DNA of 64,000 bases from an uncultured Lachnospiraceae bacterium. Its GTDB lineage: Bacteria; Bacillota; Clostridia; Lachnospirales; Lachnospiraceae. Below are positions 8,081 to 17,112 of this stretch, one piece after another (positions within the stretch are counted from its first letter, which is position 1; every line of letters begins with the position of its first letter). The stretch spans positions 30,911 through 94,910 of the forward strand of contig CAJUHJ010000013.1 in assembly GCA_910586355.1 (NCBI GenBank), written 5' to 3'. The notes under the pieces are model-generated. The model searched no databases. It saw only the letters and a list, made by a program, of their open reading frames with translations, and was not told the DNA's origin. The position numbers were made by a program, and so were the translations under genes.

Positions 8081-8566
8081 ATGGGGTTATTTGATTTTAT
8101 GAAAGGAAAAAAGGGTATTGTAATTTCTGCTCCAGTAAAAGGAGAATGTATTCCGATTAGCGAAGTGGCAGACCCTACTTTTGCAGATGAAATTTTGGGC
8201 AAGGGAATTGCGATTAAGCCGACGGACGGTAAATTTTATGCACCGGCTGACGGTACGATTACGACTCTTTTTCCAACAGGTCATGCAATCGGAATGCAGA
8301 CTTCGGACGGGGCAGAGGTTTTAATTCACGTAGGATTGGATACTGTTCAGTTAAAAGGCCAGTTCTATGATACGAAAGTTGAAGTAAACCAGGAAGTCAA
8401 AAAAGGCGATCTTCTTTTGGTGGCAGACGTTGCTGAAATAAGTAAAGCCGGGTATGATACTGTAACGCCGATGCTTATTTGCAACAGCGACGCATATGCA
8501 AATATCGAATGTAAAAAAGAAGGCTTAGTAGAGCCGGGCGAAGATGTTATTACATGCGCGGTGTAA
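8081..8566 (+). CDS. crr: PTS glucose-type EIIA component
   Basis: A 161-residue EIIA of the Glc family. The fold-defining APVKGECIPISEV start, GHAIGMQT and VLIHVGLDTVQLKG are present; the phosphorylated His lies in VLIHVG (about residue 86), and the first active-site His is in GHAI. It passes phosphate from HPr to the EIIB domain. The ATG at 8066 overlaps the ribosome site, so the ATG at 8081 (GGAGGG seven bases upstream) is the start. It is the first gene of a complete PTS operon. Confidence 0.94.
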   Translation: MGLFDFMKGKKGIVISAPVKGECIPISEVADPTFADEILGKGIAIKPTDGKFYAPADGTITTLFPTGHAIGMQTSDGAEVLIHVGLDTVQLKGQFYDTKVEVNQEVKKGDLLLVADVAEISKAGYDTVTPMLICNSDAYANIECKKEGLVEPGEDVITCAV

Positions 8567-8578
8567 GGAGGAACAGCA

Positions 8579-10192
8579 ATGGTTAAATGTACTGGAAAAG
8601 GTGTGTTGAAAGGCATTGCGATTGGCAAAATTTATGTATACCGTAAAAAAGAGTTTGCATTAGTCCGGACACAAGTAGACGATATAGAAGCAGAATTAAA
8701 GCGGTTTGACCTTGCGGTTGACGAAGCGAAAAATCAGTTGGAAACGCTATATCAGGAAGCTCTTGAAACGGTGGGGGAAAAAGAAGCTAAAATCTTTGAA
8801 GTGCATGGTATGATGCTTGAAGATGAAGGATATTTAGAAGACATCAAAAATATGATTCGGGAAAACTGCAATGCAGAATATGCAGTAAAAGAAGTTGGTT
8901 CGAATTATTCACAAATGTTTGCTGCAATGGATAATGAGTATATGCGTGCCCGCAGCGTAGATATTTTAGATATTTCTGATAAGGTGATTAATATTTTAGC
9001 CGGAGTAGGCGATGATTCCATCAAATCAGACGAACCAGTCATTCTTTTGGCAGATGATTTAACTCCAAGTGAGACAATATCAATGGACAAAGATAAGGTT
9101 CTTGCATTTGTAACGATTCATGGATCTGCAAATTCACATACTGCCATTCTGGCAAGAAGTTTAAATTTGCCGTCTTTAGTAAATACAGATGTGGCTCTTT
9201 TGGAGGAATACCAGGGTAAGACAGCAGTTGTAGACGGGTTTAATGAAGAATTTATTATTAATCCTCCGGATGATGTTTTGCAGGAATTGACGGAAAAGAG
9301 AGATAAATGGATCGAAGAGACGGAAAGTTTAAAGAAACTCATTGGCGAAGACAATGTTACTACGGATGGCAGAAGAATTAACGTCTACTGTAATATTGGA
9401 GGAGTTGATGATGTAGAGCGTGTGCTTGAGTCGGACGGCGGTGGAATCGGCCTGTTTCGAAGCGAATTCCTTTATCTTGGAAGAGATACTTGTCCCTCAG
9501 AAGAAGAGCAGTTTGAAAGCTATAAGGCAGTTCTTGAAAAGATGAATGGGAAGAAAGTGATTATTCGTACTCTGGATATCGGAGCAGATAAAAAAGCCGA
9601 TTATCTGGGATTAGAACCGGAAGAAAATCCAGCTATGGGTTATCGTGCAATTCGTATTTGTTTGGATCAGCCGGATATATTCCGTACACAGCTTCGTGCG
9701 ATTTATCGTGCAAGCGCCTATGGAACAGCTTCTATTATGTTCCCTATGATTATTTCTGTTGACGAAATCAGAAAAATCAAAGTGATTGTAGAAGAAGTAA
9801 AACAGGAATTAAGAGATGCGGAAATCCCAATGGGCGAAGTAGAACTTGGAATTATGATAGAAACTCCGGCGGCGGCCGTAATCAGCGACGAACTTGCAAA
9901 AGAAGTGGAATTTTTCAGTATAGGTACAAATGATTTGACGCAGTATACGCTTGCGATTGACAGGCAGAACCAACGGCTTGAAAATATTTGCGATACGCAT
10001 CATCCGGCAATTTTAAGGCTGATACAAATGACAATAGAAAATGGCCATAAAGAAAATACATGGGTTGGCATTTGCGGCGAATTGGCTAGTGATACAAGAC
10101 TGACCAAAACGTTTGTGGATATGGGAATTGATGAATTATCTGTTTCACCTACTTATGTACTTGAACTTCGAAAAAAAATTAGAGAGATTTAG
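8579..10192 (+). CDS. ptsI: PTS enzyme I (PEP-protein phosphotransferase)
   Basis: A 537-residue EI, slightly shorter than the usual 570. The phosphorylated His is in SANSHTAILAR (about residue 187). The PEP-binding barrel shows GIGLFRSEFLY, EENPAMGYRAIR, GIMIETPAA and the catalytic Cys motif GICGELASD. It phosphorylates HPr using phosphoenolpyruvate. The start follows the EIIA stop by 12 nt with AAGGAGG upstream. The next gene is HPr, 13 nt on. Confidence 0.96.
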   Translation: MVKCTGKGVLKGIAIGKIYVYRKKEFALVRTQVDDIEAELKRFDLAVDEAKNQLETLYQEALETVGEKEAKIFEVHGMMLEDEGYLEDIKNMIRENCNAEYAVKEVGSNYSQMFAAMDNEYMRARSVDILDISDKVINILAGVGDDSIKSDEPVILLADDLTPSETISMDKDKVLAFVTIHGSANSHTAILARSLNLPSLVNTDVALLEEYQGKTAVVDGFNEEFIINPPDDVLQELTEKRDKWIEETESLKKLIGEDNVTTDGRRINVYCNIGGVDDVERVLESDGGGIGLFRSEFLYLGRDTCPSEEEQFESYKAVLEKMNGKKVIIRTLDIGADKKADYLGLEPEENPAMGYRAIRICLDQPDIFRTQLRAIYRASAYGTASIMFPMIISVDEIRKIKVIVEEVKQELRDAEIPMGEVELGIMIETPAAAVISDELAKEVEFFSIGTNDLTQYTLAIDRQNQRLENICDTHHPAILRLIQMTIENGHKENTWVGICGELASDTRLTKTFVDMGIDELSVSPTYVLELRKKIREI

Positions 10193-10205
10193 GAGGATAT
10201 TTATT

Positions 10206-10463
10206 ATGAAATCAATTAATTATACAATTACAGATGAGCTTGGAATTCATGCAAGACCGGCAGGTCTTTTAGTGAAGCTGGCTGGTGGTTTCCAGAGTAA
10301 AATCACAATTGAAAAAGATGGTAAAGAGGCAGACGCTAAAAGAATTATGGCGATTATGGGATTAAGCGCCACAAAAGGAACTGCTATTACAGTTAAGATA
10401 GAAGGGTCGGATGAGTCTGAAGCTGCAAAAGCAGTAGAAGATTTTCTGAAGGCTAATCTATAA
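10206..10463 (+). CDS. ptsH: Phosphocarrier protein HPr lacking Ser46
   Basis: An 85-residue HPr. His15 lies in GIHARPAG exactly where EI phosphorylates it. In the regulatory helix the usual KSIMGVMSLG reads KRIMAIMGLS: position 46, the HPr-kinase serine of Firmicutes, is arginine. The protein should therefore work in sugar transport but not as a CcpA corepressor. GGAGG precedes the ATG at 10206; a longer reading frame starting inside ptsI is not supported. Confidence 0.95.
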   Translation: MKSINYTITDELGIHARPAGLLVKLAGGFQSKITIEKDGKEADAKRIMAIMGLSATKGTAITVKIEGSDESEAAKAVEDFLKANL

Positions 10464-10480
10464 ATTTTAATTTGAGTGTT

Positions 10481-10501
10481 GTTTCGGTGCTAGGGCGAAA
10501 C
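10481..10501 (+). other. Small intercistronic hairpin
   Basis: GTTTCG/CGAAAC pair around a 9-nt loop (10481-10486 and 10496-10501) in the 61-nt gap between HPr and EIICB. No T-run follows. It may set relative expression or mRNA stability. Confidence 0.35.
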
Positions 10502-10524
10502 TAAAAACAAGGGGGTAAATTTTT

Positions 10525-11997
10525 ATGATGAAATATTTACAAAAGTTAGGGAAAGCTTTAATGCTTCCTGTGGCATGTCTGCCTATCTGTGGTATTTTGA
10601 TGGGTATCGGATATGCACTCTGTCCTTCTACTATGCAGGGCGGTGATATGAACGGTTTTGCAAATATGTTCGGCTTTTTCTTAGTAAAGGCTGGTGGAGC
10701 ATTAGTTGATAATATTCCGATTTTATTTGCAGTTGGTGTTGGTGTTGGTATGGCAGATGATACAGACGGAACTGCTGGTATTGCAGCTCTTGCTTCATGG
10801 TTAATGCTTCAGAACCTGCTTGGTATTGGAACTGTTACAGCATTAATGCCTTCTATTGCTGATGATGCAGTTAAGACTTTGGCATTTAATAAAGTAAACA
10901 ACCCATTTATCGGTATTATTGCTGGTATCATTGGTGCATCCTGCTACAATAAGTTCAAGGGAACACAGTTGCCAGATTTCTTATCCTTCTTTAGTGGAAA
11001 ACGTTGTGTGGCAATTGTTTCCGGTGTTGTTTCTATCGTTGCAGCTGGTATCCTTTTGTTCGTATGGCCAATTCTTTTCTCAGGCTTAGTTTCATTAGGA
11101 AACGCTATTGTTGGAATGGGCGCAATTGGTTCTGGTATTTATGCATTCTTTAACCGTTTGCTGATTCCGTTTGGTCTGCATCATGCTTTGAATAACGTAT
11201 TCTGGTTTGATACCATTGGTCTTGGTGATTTGACTCACTTCTGGGCAGCTGAAACAAGTGCAGACGTTTCTTGGAGCCTTGGTATGTATATGTCAGGTTT
11301 CTTCCCATGTATGATGTTCGGTGTTCCGGGCGCTGCATTAGCAATCGTACATACTGCAAAAGAAAAGAAGAAAAAAATTGCTGTCAGCTTAGTAGCTTCT
11401 GCAGCTATCTGTGCATTTGTCTGCGGTGTTACAGAGCCGTTTGAGTTTGCTTTCATGTTCTTAGCTCCAGTTCTTTATGTAATCTATGCTGTATTATATG
11501 GTGTCTTTACAGCAATTACTACAATGGTTGGATTCAGAGCAGGATTCAGTTTCTCAGCTGGTGCAACAGACTTAATTTTCTCTGCTTCTTTGCCAGCTGC
11601 CGAAAAAACATGGATGATTATTCCTTTAGGTATCGCAGCATTTGTTGTATTTTACCTTGTATTCCGTTTTGCAATCGTTGCATTTGATTTCAAAACACCA
11701 GGTAGAGAAGATGATGATTTAGAAGCTGAGAAGAGTGTAGTTCTTTCTAACAACAATTTTACAGAAGTAGCTAAAATCGTATTAGAAGGACTTGGCGGAA
11801 AAGAAAATATTAAATCTCTTGACAACTGTATTACAAGACTTCGTCTTGAAATTAACGATTATACAAAAGTAGATGAAGCTAAGATTAAGTCTGCTGGCGT
11901 TGCTGGAGTTATGAGACCTAGCAAAAATGCTGTTCAGGTAATCGTTGGTACAAAAGTTCAGTTTGTTGCTGATGAGATGAAAAAGATGTTAAAATAA
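10525..11997 (+). CDS. PTS EIICB permease, glucose/N-acetylglucosamine family
   Basis: A 490-residue membrane permease. The EIIC domain (about residues 1-390, roughly ten hydrophobic segments) carries NRLLIPFGLHH, CGVTEPFEF and GFSFSAGATD; a TPGRED linker leads to EIIB (about 415-490) with the phosphorylated Cys in NCITRLR (about 433). NRLLIP and FSFSAGA resemble N-acetylglucosamine permeases (NagE) more than glucose ones, but specificity cannot be settled here. No EIIA domain is fused; it is the separate first gene of the operon. AAGGGGG precedes the start. Confidence 0.92.
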   Translation: MMKYLQKLGKALMLPVACLPICGILMGIGYALCPSTMQGGDMNGFANMFGFFLVKAGGALVDNIPILFAVGVGVGMADDTDGTAGIAALASWLMLQNLLGIGTVTALMPSIADDAVKTLAFNKVNNPFIGIIAGIIGASCYNKFKGTQLPDFLSFFSGKRCVAIVSGVVSIVAAGILLFVWPILFSGLVSLGNAIVGMGAIGSGIYAFFNRLLIPFGLHHALNNVFWFDTIGLGDLTHFWAAETSADVSWSLGMYMSGFFPCMMFGVPGAALAIVHTAKEKKKKIAVSLVASAAICAFVCGVTEPFEFAFMFLAPVLYVIYAVLYGVFTAITTMVGFRAGFSFSAGATDLIFSASLPAAEKTWMIIPLGIAAFVVFYLVFRFAIVAFDFKTPGREDDDLEAEKSVVLSNNNFTEVAKIVLEGLGGKENIKSLDNCITRLRLEINDYTKVDEAKIKSAGVAGVMRPSKNAVQVIVGTKVQFVADEMKKMLK

Positions 11998-12006
11998 AAA
12001 GATTTT

Positions 12007-12026
12007 ACAATATCTTAAGATATTGT
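12007..12026. other. Perfect 20-bp palindrome after the PTS operon
   Basis: ACAATATCTTAAGATATTGT is perfectly self-complementary and followed by TTGTCT. It sits 10 nt after the permease stop and just before the real terminator. It may add to termination or protect the 3' end. Confidence 0.5.
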
Positions 12027-12042
12027 TTGTCTCCCTAGCAGG

Positions 12043-12075
12043 GCAGAGGTTCTTTGGAACCTCTGCTTATTTCTT
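12043..12075 (+). terminator. Rho-independent terminator of the PTS operon
   Basis: A perfect 10-bp stem (GCAGAGGTTC/GAACCTCTGC, 12043-12052 and 12057-12066) with a TTTG loop is followed by TTATTTCTT. Confidence 0.88.
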
Positions 12076-12125
12076 GTATTTTAGAATGGAATAGGATATA
12101 ATATATTCCAAGGAGTGTTAATGAG

Positions 12126-12842
12126 ATGTTAAGATTTATCTATGTTATTATTATGAATGTATTCCGCGCGCCATATATTGTTCCTAAAATGCGAAGAGAA
12201 GCAGAGCATCCGGAACGCTATACGGAGGAAGATCGTTATAATCTTGCCAGACATGTTGTACGTTTGATGAAACTTTCTGGAAAAATCCATACAAAAGCAT
12301 ATGGTATAGAAAATCTTCCGAAAGAAGGAGGGTATATTATGTATCCAAATCATCAGGGGAAATATGATGCGCTTGGAATTATTCATACACATAAATTACC
12401 CTGTTCTATTGTAATGGATAAAATGAAATCCAATTCATTTTTAGTAAAAGAATTTATGGATTTAATTCAAGGAAAACGTTTGGAAAAAGATAATGTTAGA
12501 CAGGCGTTGATGATTATCAATGAAGTAGCAAAAGAAGTTTTGTCAGGAAGACGTTATATTTTATTTCCAGAAGGCGGTTATGAGTTTAATAATAAAAATA
12601 GTGTGACAGATTTTAAAGCGGGATGTTTTAAGTCGGCAGTAAAGGCAAAGGCGCCTATTGTTCCAGTTGCATTGATTGATTCTTATAAAGTATTTAATAG
12701 TTTTAATTTTAAAAAGGTATTTACACAGGTTCATTACCTAAAGCCTATTTTTTATGACGAATATAAAAATATGAAGACAAATGAAATTGCTTTGCTGGTG
12801 CGGGATCGTATTCAGAAAGTGATTGATGCTTATGCTGTATAA
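12126..12842 (+). CDS. plsC: 1-acyl-sn-glycerol-3-phosphate acyltransferase family protein
   Basis: A 238-residue PlsC-family enzyme. The catalytic HX4D motif is NHQGKYD (about residues 76-81); FPEGGYE replaces the common FPEGTRS block, and PIVPVALIDSY is the fourth block. It likely acylates lysophosphatidate at the membrane; the N-terminal hydrophobic stretch fits membrane attachment. AAGGAG lies upstream. It ends one base before the convergent recombinase gene, with no terminator between them. The exact acyl acceptor is inferred. Confidence 0.85.
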   Translation: MLRFIYVIIMNVFRAPYIVPKMRREAEHPERYTEEDRYNLARHVVRLMKLSGKIHTKAYGIENLPKEGGYIMYPNHQGKYDALGIIHTHKLPCSIVMDKMKSNSFLVKEFMDLIQGKRLEKDNVRQALMIINEVAKEVLSGRRYILFPEGGYEFNNKNSVTDFKAGCFKSAVKAKAPIVPVALIDSYKVFNSFNFKKVFTQVHYLKPIFYDEYKNMKTNEIALLVRDRIQKVIDAYAV

Positions 12843-12843
12843 G

Positions 12844-13896
12844 TTATTCTTTTTCGCGGAGCCGAACAATTTTGGCGGCTTGTCTGCGCCGTTCGTCTGC
12901 TTGTGCTGCATAATGCTTTCTTGTTGTATTGACGTCTTTATGTCCGAGTACATCTGCGACAAGATAAATATCGCCAGATTCCTGATATAAAGTTGTACCA
13001 TAAGTGCTCCTCAATTTATGGGGAGTAATATTTTTCAGGCTTGTGACTAATTGTGAATATTTTTTTACCAGATTTTCAACGGAGCGGACGCTCATTCTTT
13101 TTTTCTGCATGGATAAAAATAAAGCGTTGGCGCTTCCTTCGGCTGGAATCATTGTTTTTCGTTCCTGGACGTATTCTAAAAGAGCCTGTTCTACTTCTTC
13201 TCCAAAATATACAATAGATTCGTAACCGCCTTTCCGATGTACTTTAATTCCATTATTTTTAAAATCAACGTCTGTTAAATCTAATCCTACACATTCAGAG
13301 ACACGAATTCCCGTTCCAAGCATTAAAGTGAGCATAGCAAGGTCGCGTTTTTTTGTTTGCGCATGGTATGCTTTTTGGCGTTTCGTTAAATTTTCACCAG
13401 ATTCCACCTCATCTAATAATAAGGCTACTTCGTCGACGTCAAGCCTAACAATATTCTTTTCATGCAGTTTTGGCATTTGGACAAGTTCGGCAGGATTGGT
13501 TGAAATTCGTTCTGTCCGGAAAAAGAAATTGTAAAAACTTCTAAGACATGCGAGTTTTCTTGATATGCCGCGTTCCTGGTTCGTATGTTCTACATTATCC
13601 TTGATATAATACTTTAACCAGCTTAAGTATTCTTCAATATCCTGAGCTTTCACTTCATCTAAAAGTTCGAGTGGAAATTGGGAAATTTCCATTTTGCTGC
13701 AGACGGGATTATTGTCGTGCATATATTCAAAAAAAATACGTAAATCATAGGCATAGGCGATGCGTGTTCTCGAAGAAGTTGTAGGTTCAATTCCAATAAA
13801 GAAATCTTTGCAAAAATAGGGCAGTGTCTGGATTAATTCTCTGAGTTTCCGTTCATTGTCGATATTTATTTTTTCGTAATATGCTTTTTCTTTCAT
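12844..13896 (-). CDS. Tyrosine recombinase, XerC/D-like
   Basis: A 350-residue tyrosine recombinase with an N-terminal SAM-like DNA-binding domain (about residues 25-140) and a catalytic domain. The catalytic residues are all visible: Arg in GTGIRVSE (about 197), Lys in HRKGGYE, HKLR (about 292), His in LGHKD and Tyr in RKHYA (about 327). It lies tail to tail with plsC and 4 nt after the TtcA-like gene, among housekeeping genes. No att-like repeats, excisionase or phage genes are nearby, so a resident Xer-type role is more likely than a mobile element. The start at 13896 avoids overlap with the upstream gene. Confidence 0.88.
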   Translation of the reverse strand: MKEKAYYEKINIDNERKLRELIQTLPYFCKDFFIGIEPTTSSRTRIAYAYDLRIFFEYMHDNNPVCSKMEISQFPLELLDEVKAQDIEEYLSWLKYYIKDNVEHTNQERGISRKLACLRSFYNFFFRTERISTNPAELVQMPKLHEKNIVRLDVDEVALLLDEVESGENLTKRQKAYHAQTKKRDLAMLTLMLGTGIRVSECVGLDLTDVDFKNNGIKVHRKGGYESIVYFGEEVEQALLEYVQERKTMIPAEGSANALFLSMQKKRMSVRSVENLVKKYSQLVTSLKNITPHKLRSTYGTTLYQESGDIYLVADVLGHKDVNTTRKHYAAQADERRRQAAKIVRLREKE

Positions 13897-13900
13897 TTTC

Positions 13901-14623
13901 TTACCTGCTTTCTTTCCAGCCTGGGATATTTCCATTTAAAATAGCAGTGAACATTCTTTTTTTTACGCCGGGATTTTCAAGATTAAGCTGCTGCAAAAGA
14001 TGTTTGACATATTCCCTCCGGGTAGCGCCGTCTACTGGACATGGATTTTTTTCAACTGGAAGTACGTAACGGTTCATAAATCCAATCACGTCGACTTCAG
14101 GTACATACATTAAGGGACGAATGACCGTTAAATCCATACGATCCAAATATGTAACCGGTGCAAACGAATAAAACCGGCCTTCATAAATGAGGGAAAGCAG
14201 CATAGTTTCGATGATGTCGTCTTTGTGATGGGCATAAGCTACTTTATTACAGCCTAAAGCTTTCGCTTTTTCATTCAAAGCGCCTTTTCGCATTTTAGCG
14301 CAAAGGGAGCAGGGGGAATGTTCTTTGCGTTCTTTGAAAATAATGTCGGCAATATCTGTTTTTACAATATGAAGCGGAACATCAAGCTCTTCACACAATA
14401 CCTGAATTTGTTCTGTTTTAAATTCTTTGTAACCTAAATGCACCATAATTGCAGTTAAGCGAAATGCGTTTGGATAAAAACGCTGTAAATGTTTTAAGGC
14501 GTAAAGCATTGCCAGACTGTCTTTTCCGCCGGAAATGCCAACGGCAATCGAATCGTTTGGCAGAATCATCTGGTAATCATCGACTGCTTTTCTTGTATAA
14601 CTTAATAGCTGCTGTAATTTCAT
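13901..14623 (-). CDS. TtcA-family tRNA-thiolation-type ATPase
   Basis: A 240-residue N-type ATP pyrophosphatase. The PP-loop SGGKDS is at residues 31-36; a CSLC pair lies near 105 and another Cys in NPCPVDG near 195, the pattern of TtcA-like enzymes that use an iron-sulfur cluster to thiolate tRNA cytidine 32. TilS-type lysidine synthases lack this Cys set. The tRNA target is inferred. It is followed by the recombinase gene in the same direction, probably on one transcript. Confidence 0.85.
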   Translation of the reverse strand: MKLQQLLSYTRKAVDDYQMILPNDSIAVGISGGKDSLAMLYALKHLQRFYPNAFRLTAIMVHLGYKEFKTEQIQVLCEELDVPLHIVKTDIADIIFKERKEHSPCSLCAKMRKGALNEKAKALGCNKVAYAHHKDDIIETMLLSLIYEGRFYSFAPVTYLDRMDLTVIRPLMYVPEVDVIGFMNRYVLPVEKNPCPVDGATRREYVKHLLQQLNLENPGVKKRMFTAILNGNIPGWKESR

Positions 14624-14717
14624 GTAGAACCTCTCTTATGTTAAAATATCTGATAGTCAGTTAGTAGATACCTATTATAAACTATTTTGCAGTGAAAATC
14701 TATACTTTTACTCATGC

Positions 14718-14746
14718 TTTACACCTGCCGCGTAGTTTGATATAAT
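14718..14746 (+). promoter_or_regulatory. Sigma-A promoter of the aldolase-pdp pair
   Basis: TTTACA (14718-14723), a 17-nt spacer and TATAAT (14741-14746) precede the aldolase-fold gene by about 50 nt. Confidence 0.8.
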
Positions 14747-14797
14747 GAAAAATAATTGTGGCTGCTGCCAAATCAGATGAAATCAAGGAGTAAACAT

Positions 14798-15772
14798 ATG
14801 AAAGAAATATCAAAATTATTGGATTACCGTCAGACAGTACGGGTTGTGGACGCGACGCTTAGAGATGGAGGATTGGTAAATAGTTTCTATTTCTCAGACG
14901 AATTCGTGAAAGATTTATATGATACAAATAAAAGAGCAGGCGTAGATTACATGGAATTTGGCTATAAGGCTTCCACAGAAATGTTTGATCAAAGTAAGTT
15001 TGGAAAATGGAAATTTTGTAAAGATGATGATATTCGCGCCATTGTAGGGGAAAACGATACAAATTTAAAAATCGCAGTAATGGCCGATGTTGGCAGATGT
15101 GATTATAAACATGACATTGTGAACCGGAGTGAAAGTCCGATTGATTTGATTCGCGTGGCAACCTATCTCAATACAATTCCTACGGCTGCAGATATGATAG
15201 AAGACGCCGTAAGAAAAGGCTATGAGGTCAGCTGTAACCTGATGGCGATTTCGAATGTGCAGGAAAGTGATCTTGTGGTCGCATTGGATATTTTAGGACA
15301 GACTCCCGTGGATGTATTTTATATTGTGGACAGTTATGGCGCGCTTTATCCAGAGCAGATTGCCAGAGTTGCAGACGTTTATATGAATTTTGCAGAAAAA
15401 TATGGCAAAAAAATTGGAATTCATGCCCACAATAACCAGCAGCTTGCATTTGCAAATACAATTGAAGCAGTAGGAGACGGTGTAGACTGGCTAGACGGTA
15501 CGTATTCCGGCATGGGGCGTGGAGCGGGCAACTGCGCTATGGAACTTCTGCTTGGATTTTTACGCAATCCCAAATATAATATTGCGCCTGTTTTCCAGTT
15601 TATAGAAAAACATATCAATAAATTAAAAGAAAATAATGTTGTCTGGGGATATGATCTGCAGTATTTGATGACGGGATTATACAACCAGCATCCGAAAGCT
15701 GCAATTCAATTTACAAAAGAAAAACGGACGGATTATTATGAATTTTATAAAGAAGTGATTGAGCAGGATTAA
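14798..15772 (+). CDS. HMGL-like aldolase-fold enzyme
   Basis: A 324-residue TIM-barrel protein of the HMG-CoA lyase/4-hydroxy-2-oxovalerate aldolase superfamily. The metal- and substrate-binding DATLRDGG motif is near residue 21 and the divalent-metal pair IHAHNN is near 208-213, followed by GMGRGAGN. These residues imply a metal-dependent C-C bond lyase or condensing enzyme; the substrate is unknown. AAGGAG seven bases before the ATG at 14798 fixes the start. Pyrimidine-nucleoside phosphorylase follows 12 nt downstream. Confidence 0.8.
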   Translation: MKEISKLLDYRQTVRVVDATLRDGGLVNSFYFSDEFVKDLYDTNKRAGVDYMEFGYKASTEMFDQSKFGKWKFCKDDDIRAIVGENDTNLKIAVMADVGRCDYKHDIVNRSESPIDLIRVATYLNTIPTAADMIEDAVRKGYEVSCNLMAISNVQESDLVVALDILGQTPVDVFYIVDSYGALYPEQIARVADVYMNFAEKYGKKIGIHAHNNQQLAFANTIEAVGDGVDWLDGTYSGMGRGAGNCAMELLLGFLRNPKYNIAPVFQFIEKHINKLKENNVVWGYDLQYLMTGLYNQHPKAAIQFTKEKRTDYYEFYKEVIEQD

Positions 15773-15784
15773 GGATTCAATATT

Positions 15785-17095
15785 ATGAGGATGTATGATC
15801 TGATTGAAAAGAAAAAGAATAAAAAGGCTTTATCTGCAAAAGAAATACAATGGATGATTCATCAGTTTACAAAGGGAGAACTGCCGGATTACCAGATGTC
15901 TGCTATGCTGATGGCAATTTATTTTCAGGGACTAAATGAACAGGAGACTTTAGATTTGACGCTTGCTATGCGTGACAGCGGGGACTGTTTGGATTTGTCT
16001 GGCATAACTGGAATAAAAGCAGATAAGCATAGTACGGGCGGGGTGGGCGATAAAATATCTTTGATTTTATCGCCAATTATCGCCGCGCTTGGAATCCCTA
16101 TGGCAAAAATGTCCGGCAGAGGTTTAGGACATACGGGCGGTACGATTGATAAACTCGAATGTTTTCCGGGATTTACAACCGCTCTTGGAAAAGAGCAGTT
16201 TATCCAGAATGTGAATACAATCAAGCTGGCGATTGCAGGGCAGACAGCAAATTTGGCGCCTGCCGATAAAAAATTGTATGCACTGAGGGATGTGACGGCT
16301 ACGGTTGACCAGATGTCATTGATTGCAAGCAGTATTATGAGTAAAAAACTGGCTTTGGGCAGTGATGTAATTGTGCTGGATGTCAAAACGGGTTCGGGTG
16401 CATTTATGCAGCAGTTTTCTGATGCGAAAGCTCTGGCGAAAATGATGGTGTCAATTGGCACGATGGCAGGCAGAAAAACATCTGCCGTAATTACAGACAT
16501 GGACCAGCCTTTGGGAAATGCCGTTGGGAATTCATTGGAAGTTATTGAAGCAATCAACGCCCTGTCCGGAAACGGCCCGGCAGATGTAATGGAAGTTGTC
16601 TATGCTTTGGGCGCCGAAATCTTAATCTTGTCAGGAGCGGCAAAAAAAGATGACGCAGTAGAAAAAATAAAAACCTGTATTACCGACGGCTTAGCCATAC
16701 AAAAGTTTTCTGAATTTATAAAAGCGCAGGGCGGGGATGCTTCTTTTGTATTTCACACAGAAAAGTTTTTACAGGCAAAATATAAAATGAAAGTGGCAGC
16801 GCCTAAGGAAGGCTTTGTGCAAAAGATTTGCGCAAAAGAAGTCGGCAGCGTTTGTATGATGTTAGGCGGCGGACGTGAGAAAAAGGAAGATGTGATAGAC
16901 CCTTCTGTTGGAATTTATTTATTGAAAAAAAGAGGCTCTTTTGTTCAAAAAGAAGAAACGCTTGCTTATGTTTTTGCAAATGATAAATCAAAAGGAGAAG
17001 CGGCAGTCAGGGACATGATACATTCTTATACCATCGGAAAAGATGCGCCCGAACAAGAACAGATGATAAAAGCGGTGATTCATTCTGCGCAGTAA
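15785..17095 (+). CDS. pdp: Pyrimidine-nucleoside phosphorylase
   Basis: A 436-residue nucleoside phosphorylase of the thymidine/pyrimidine class. The family signature KMSGRGLGHTGGTIDKLE lies near residues 108-125 and the phosphate-binding KHSTGGVGDK near 80. It splits uridine and thymidine to the base and (deoxy)ribose-1-phosphate for salvage. The start at 15785 has AAGGA nine bases upstream; the ATG at 15791 is less well placed. The length is normal for the family. Confidence 0.94.
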   Translation: MRMYDLIEKKKNKKALSAKEIQWMIHQFTKGELPDYQMSAMLMAIYFQGLNEQETLDLTLAMRDSGDCLDLSGITGIKADKHSTGGVGDKISLILSPIIAALGIPMAKMSGRGLGHTGGTIDKLECFPGFTTALGKEQFIQNVNTIKLAIAGQTANLAPADKKLYALRDVTATVDQMSLIASSIMSKKLALGSDVIVLDVKTGSGAFMQQFSDAKALAKMMVSIGTMAGRKTSAVITDMDQPLGNAVGNSLEVIEAINALSGNGPADVMEVVYALGAEILILSGAAKKDDAVEKIKTCITDGLAIQKFSEFIKAQGGDASFVFHTEKFLQAKYKMKVAAPKEGFVQKICAKEVGSVCMMLGGGREKKEDVIDPSVGIYLLKKRGSFVQKEETLAYVFANDKSKGEAAVRDMIHSYTIGKDAPEQEQMIKAVIHSAQ

Positions 17096-17112
17096 ATAAA
17101 TTTTCTCTATGA

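Noticed and set aside
12844..13896. Tyrosine recombinase as the mark of an integrated mobile element
   Set aside because: No excisionase, repressor, phage or conjugation genes, no direct-repeat attachment sites and no tRNA target nearby; flanking genes are housekeeping and tightly packed.
15925..16557. About 210-codon open frame opposite pdp
   Set aside because: Antisense shadow of a highly conserved enzyme; composition follows pdp codon use.
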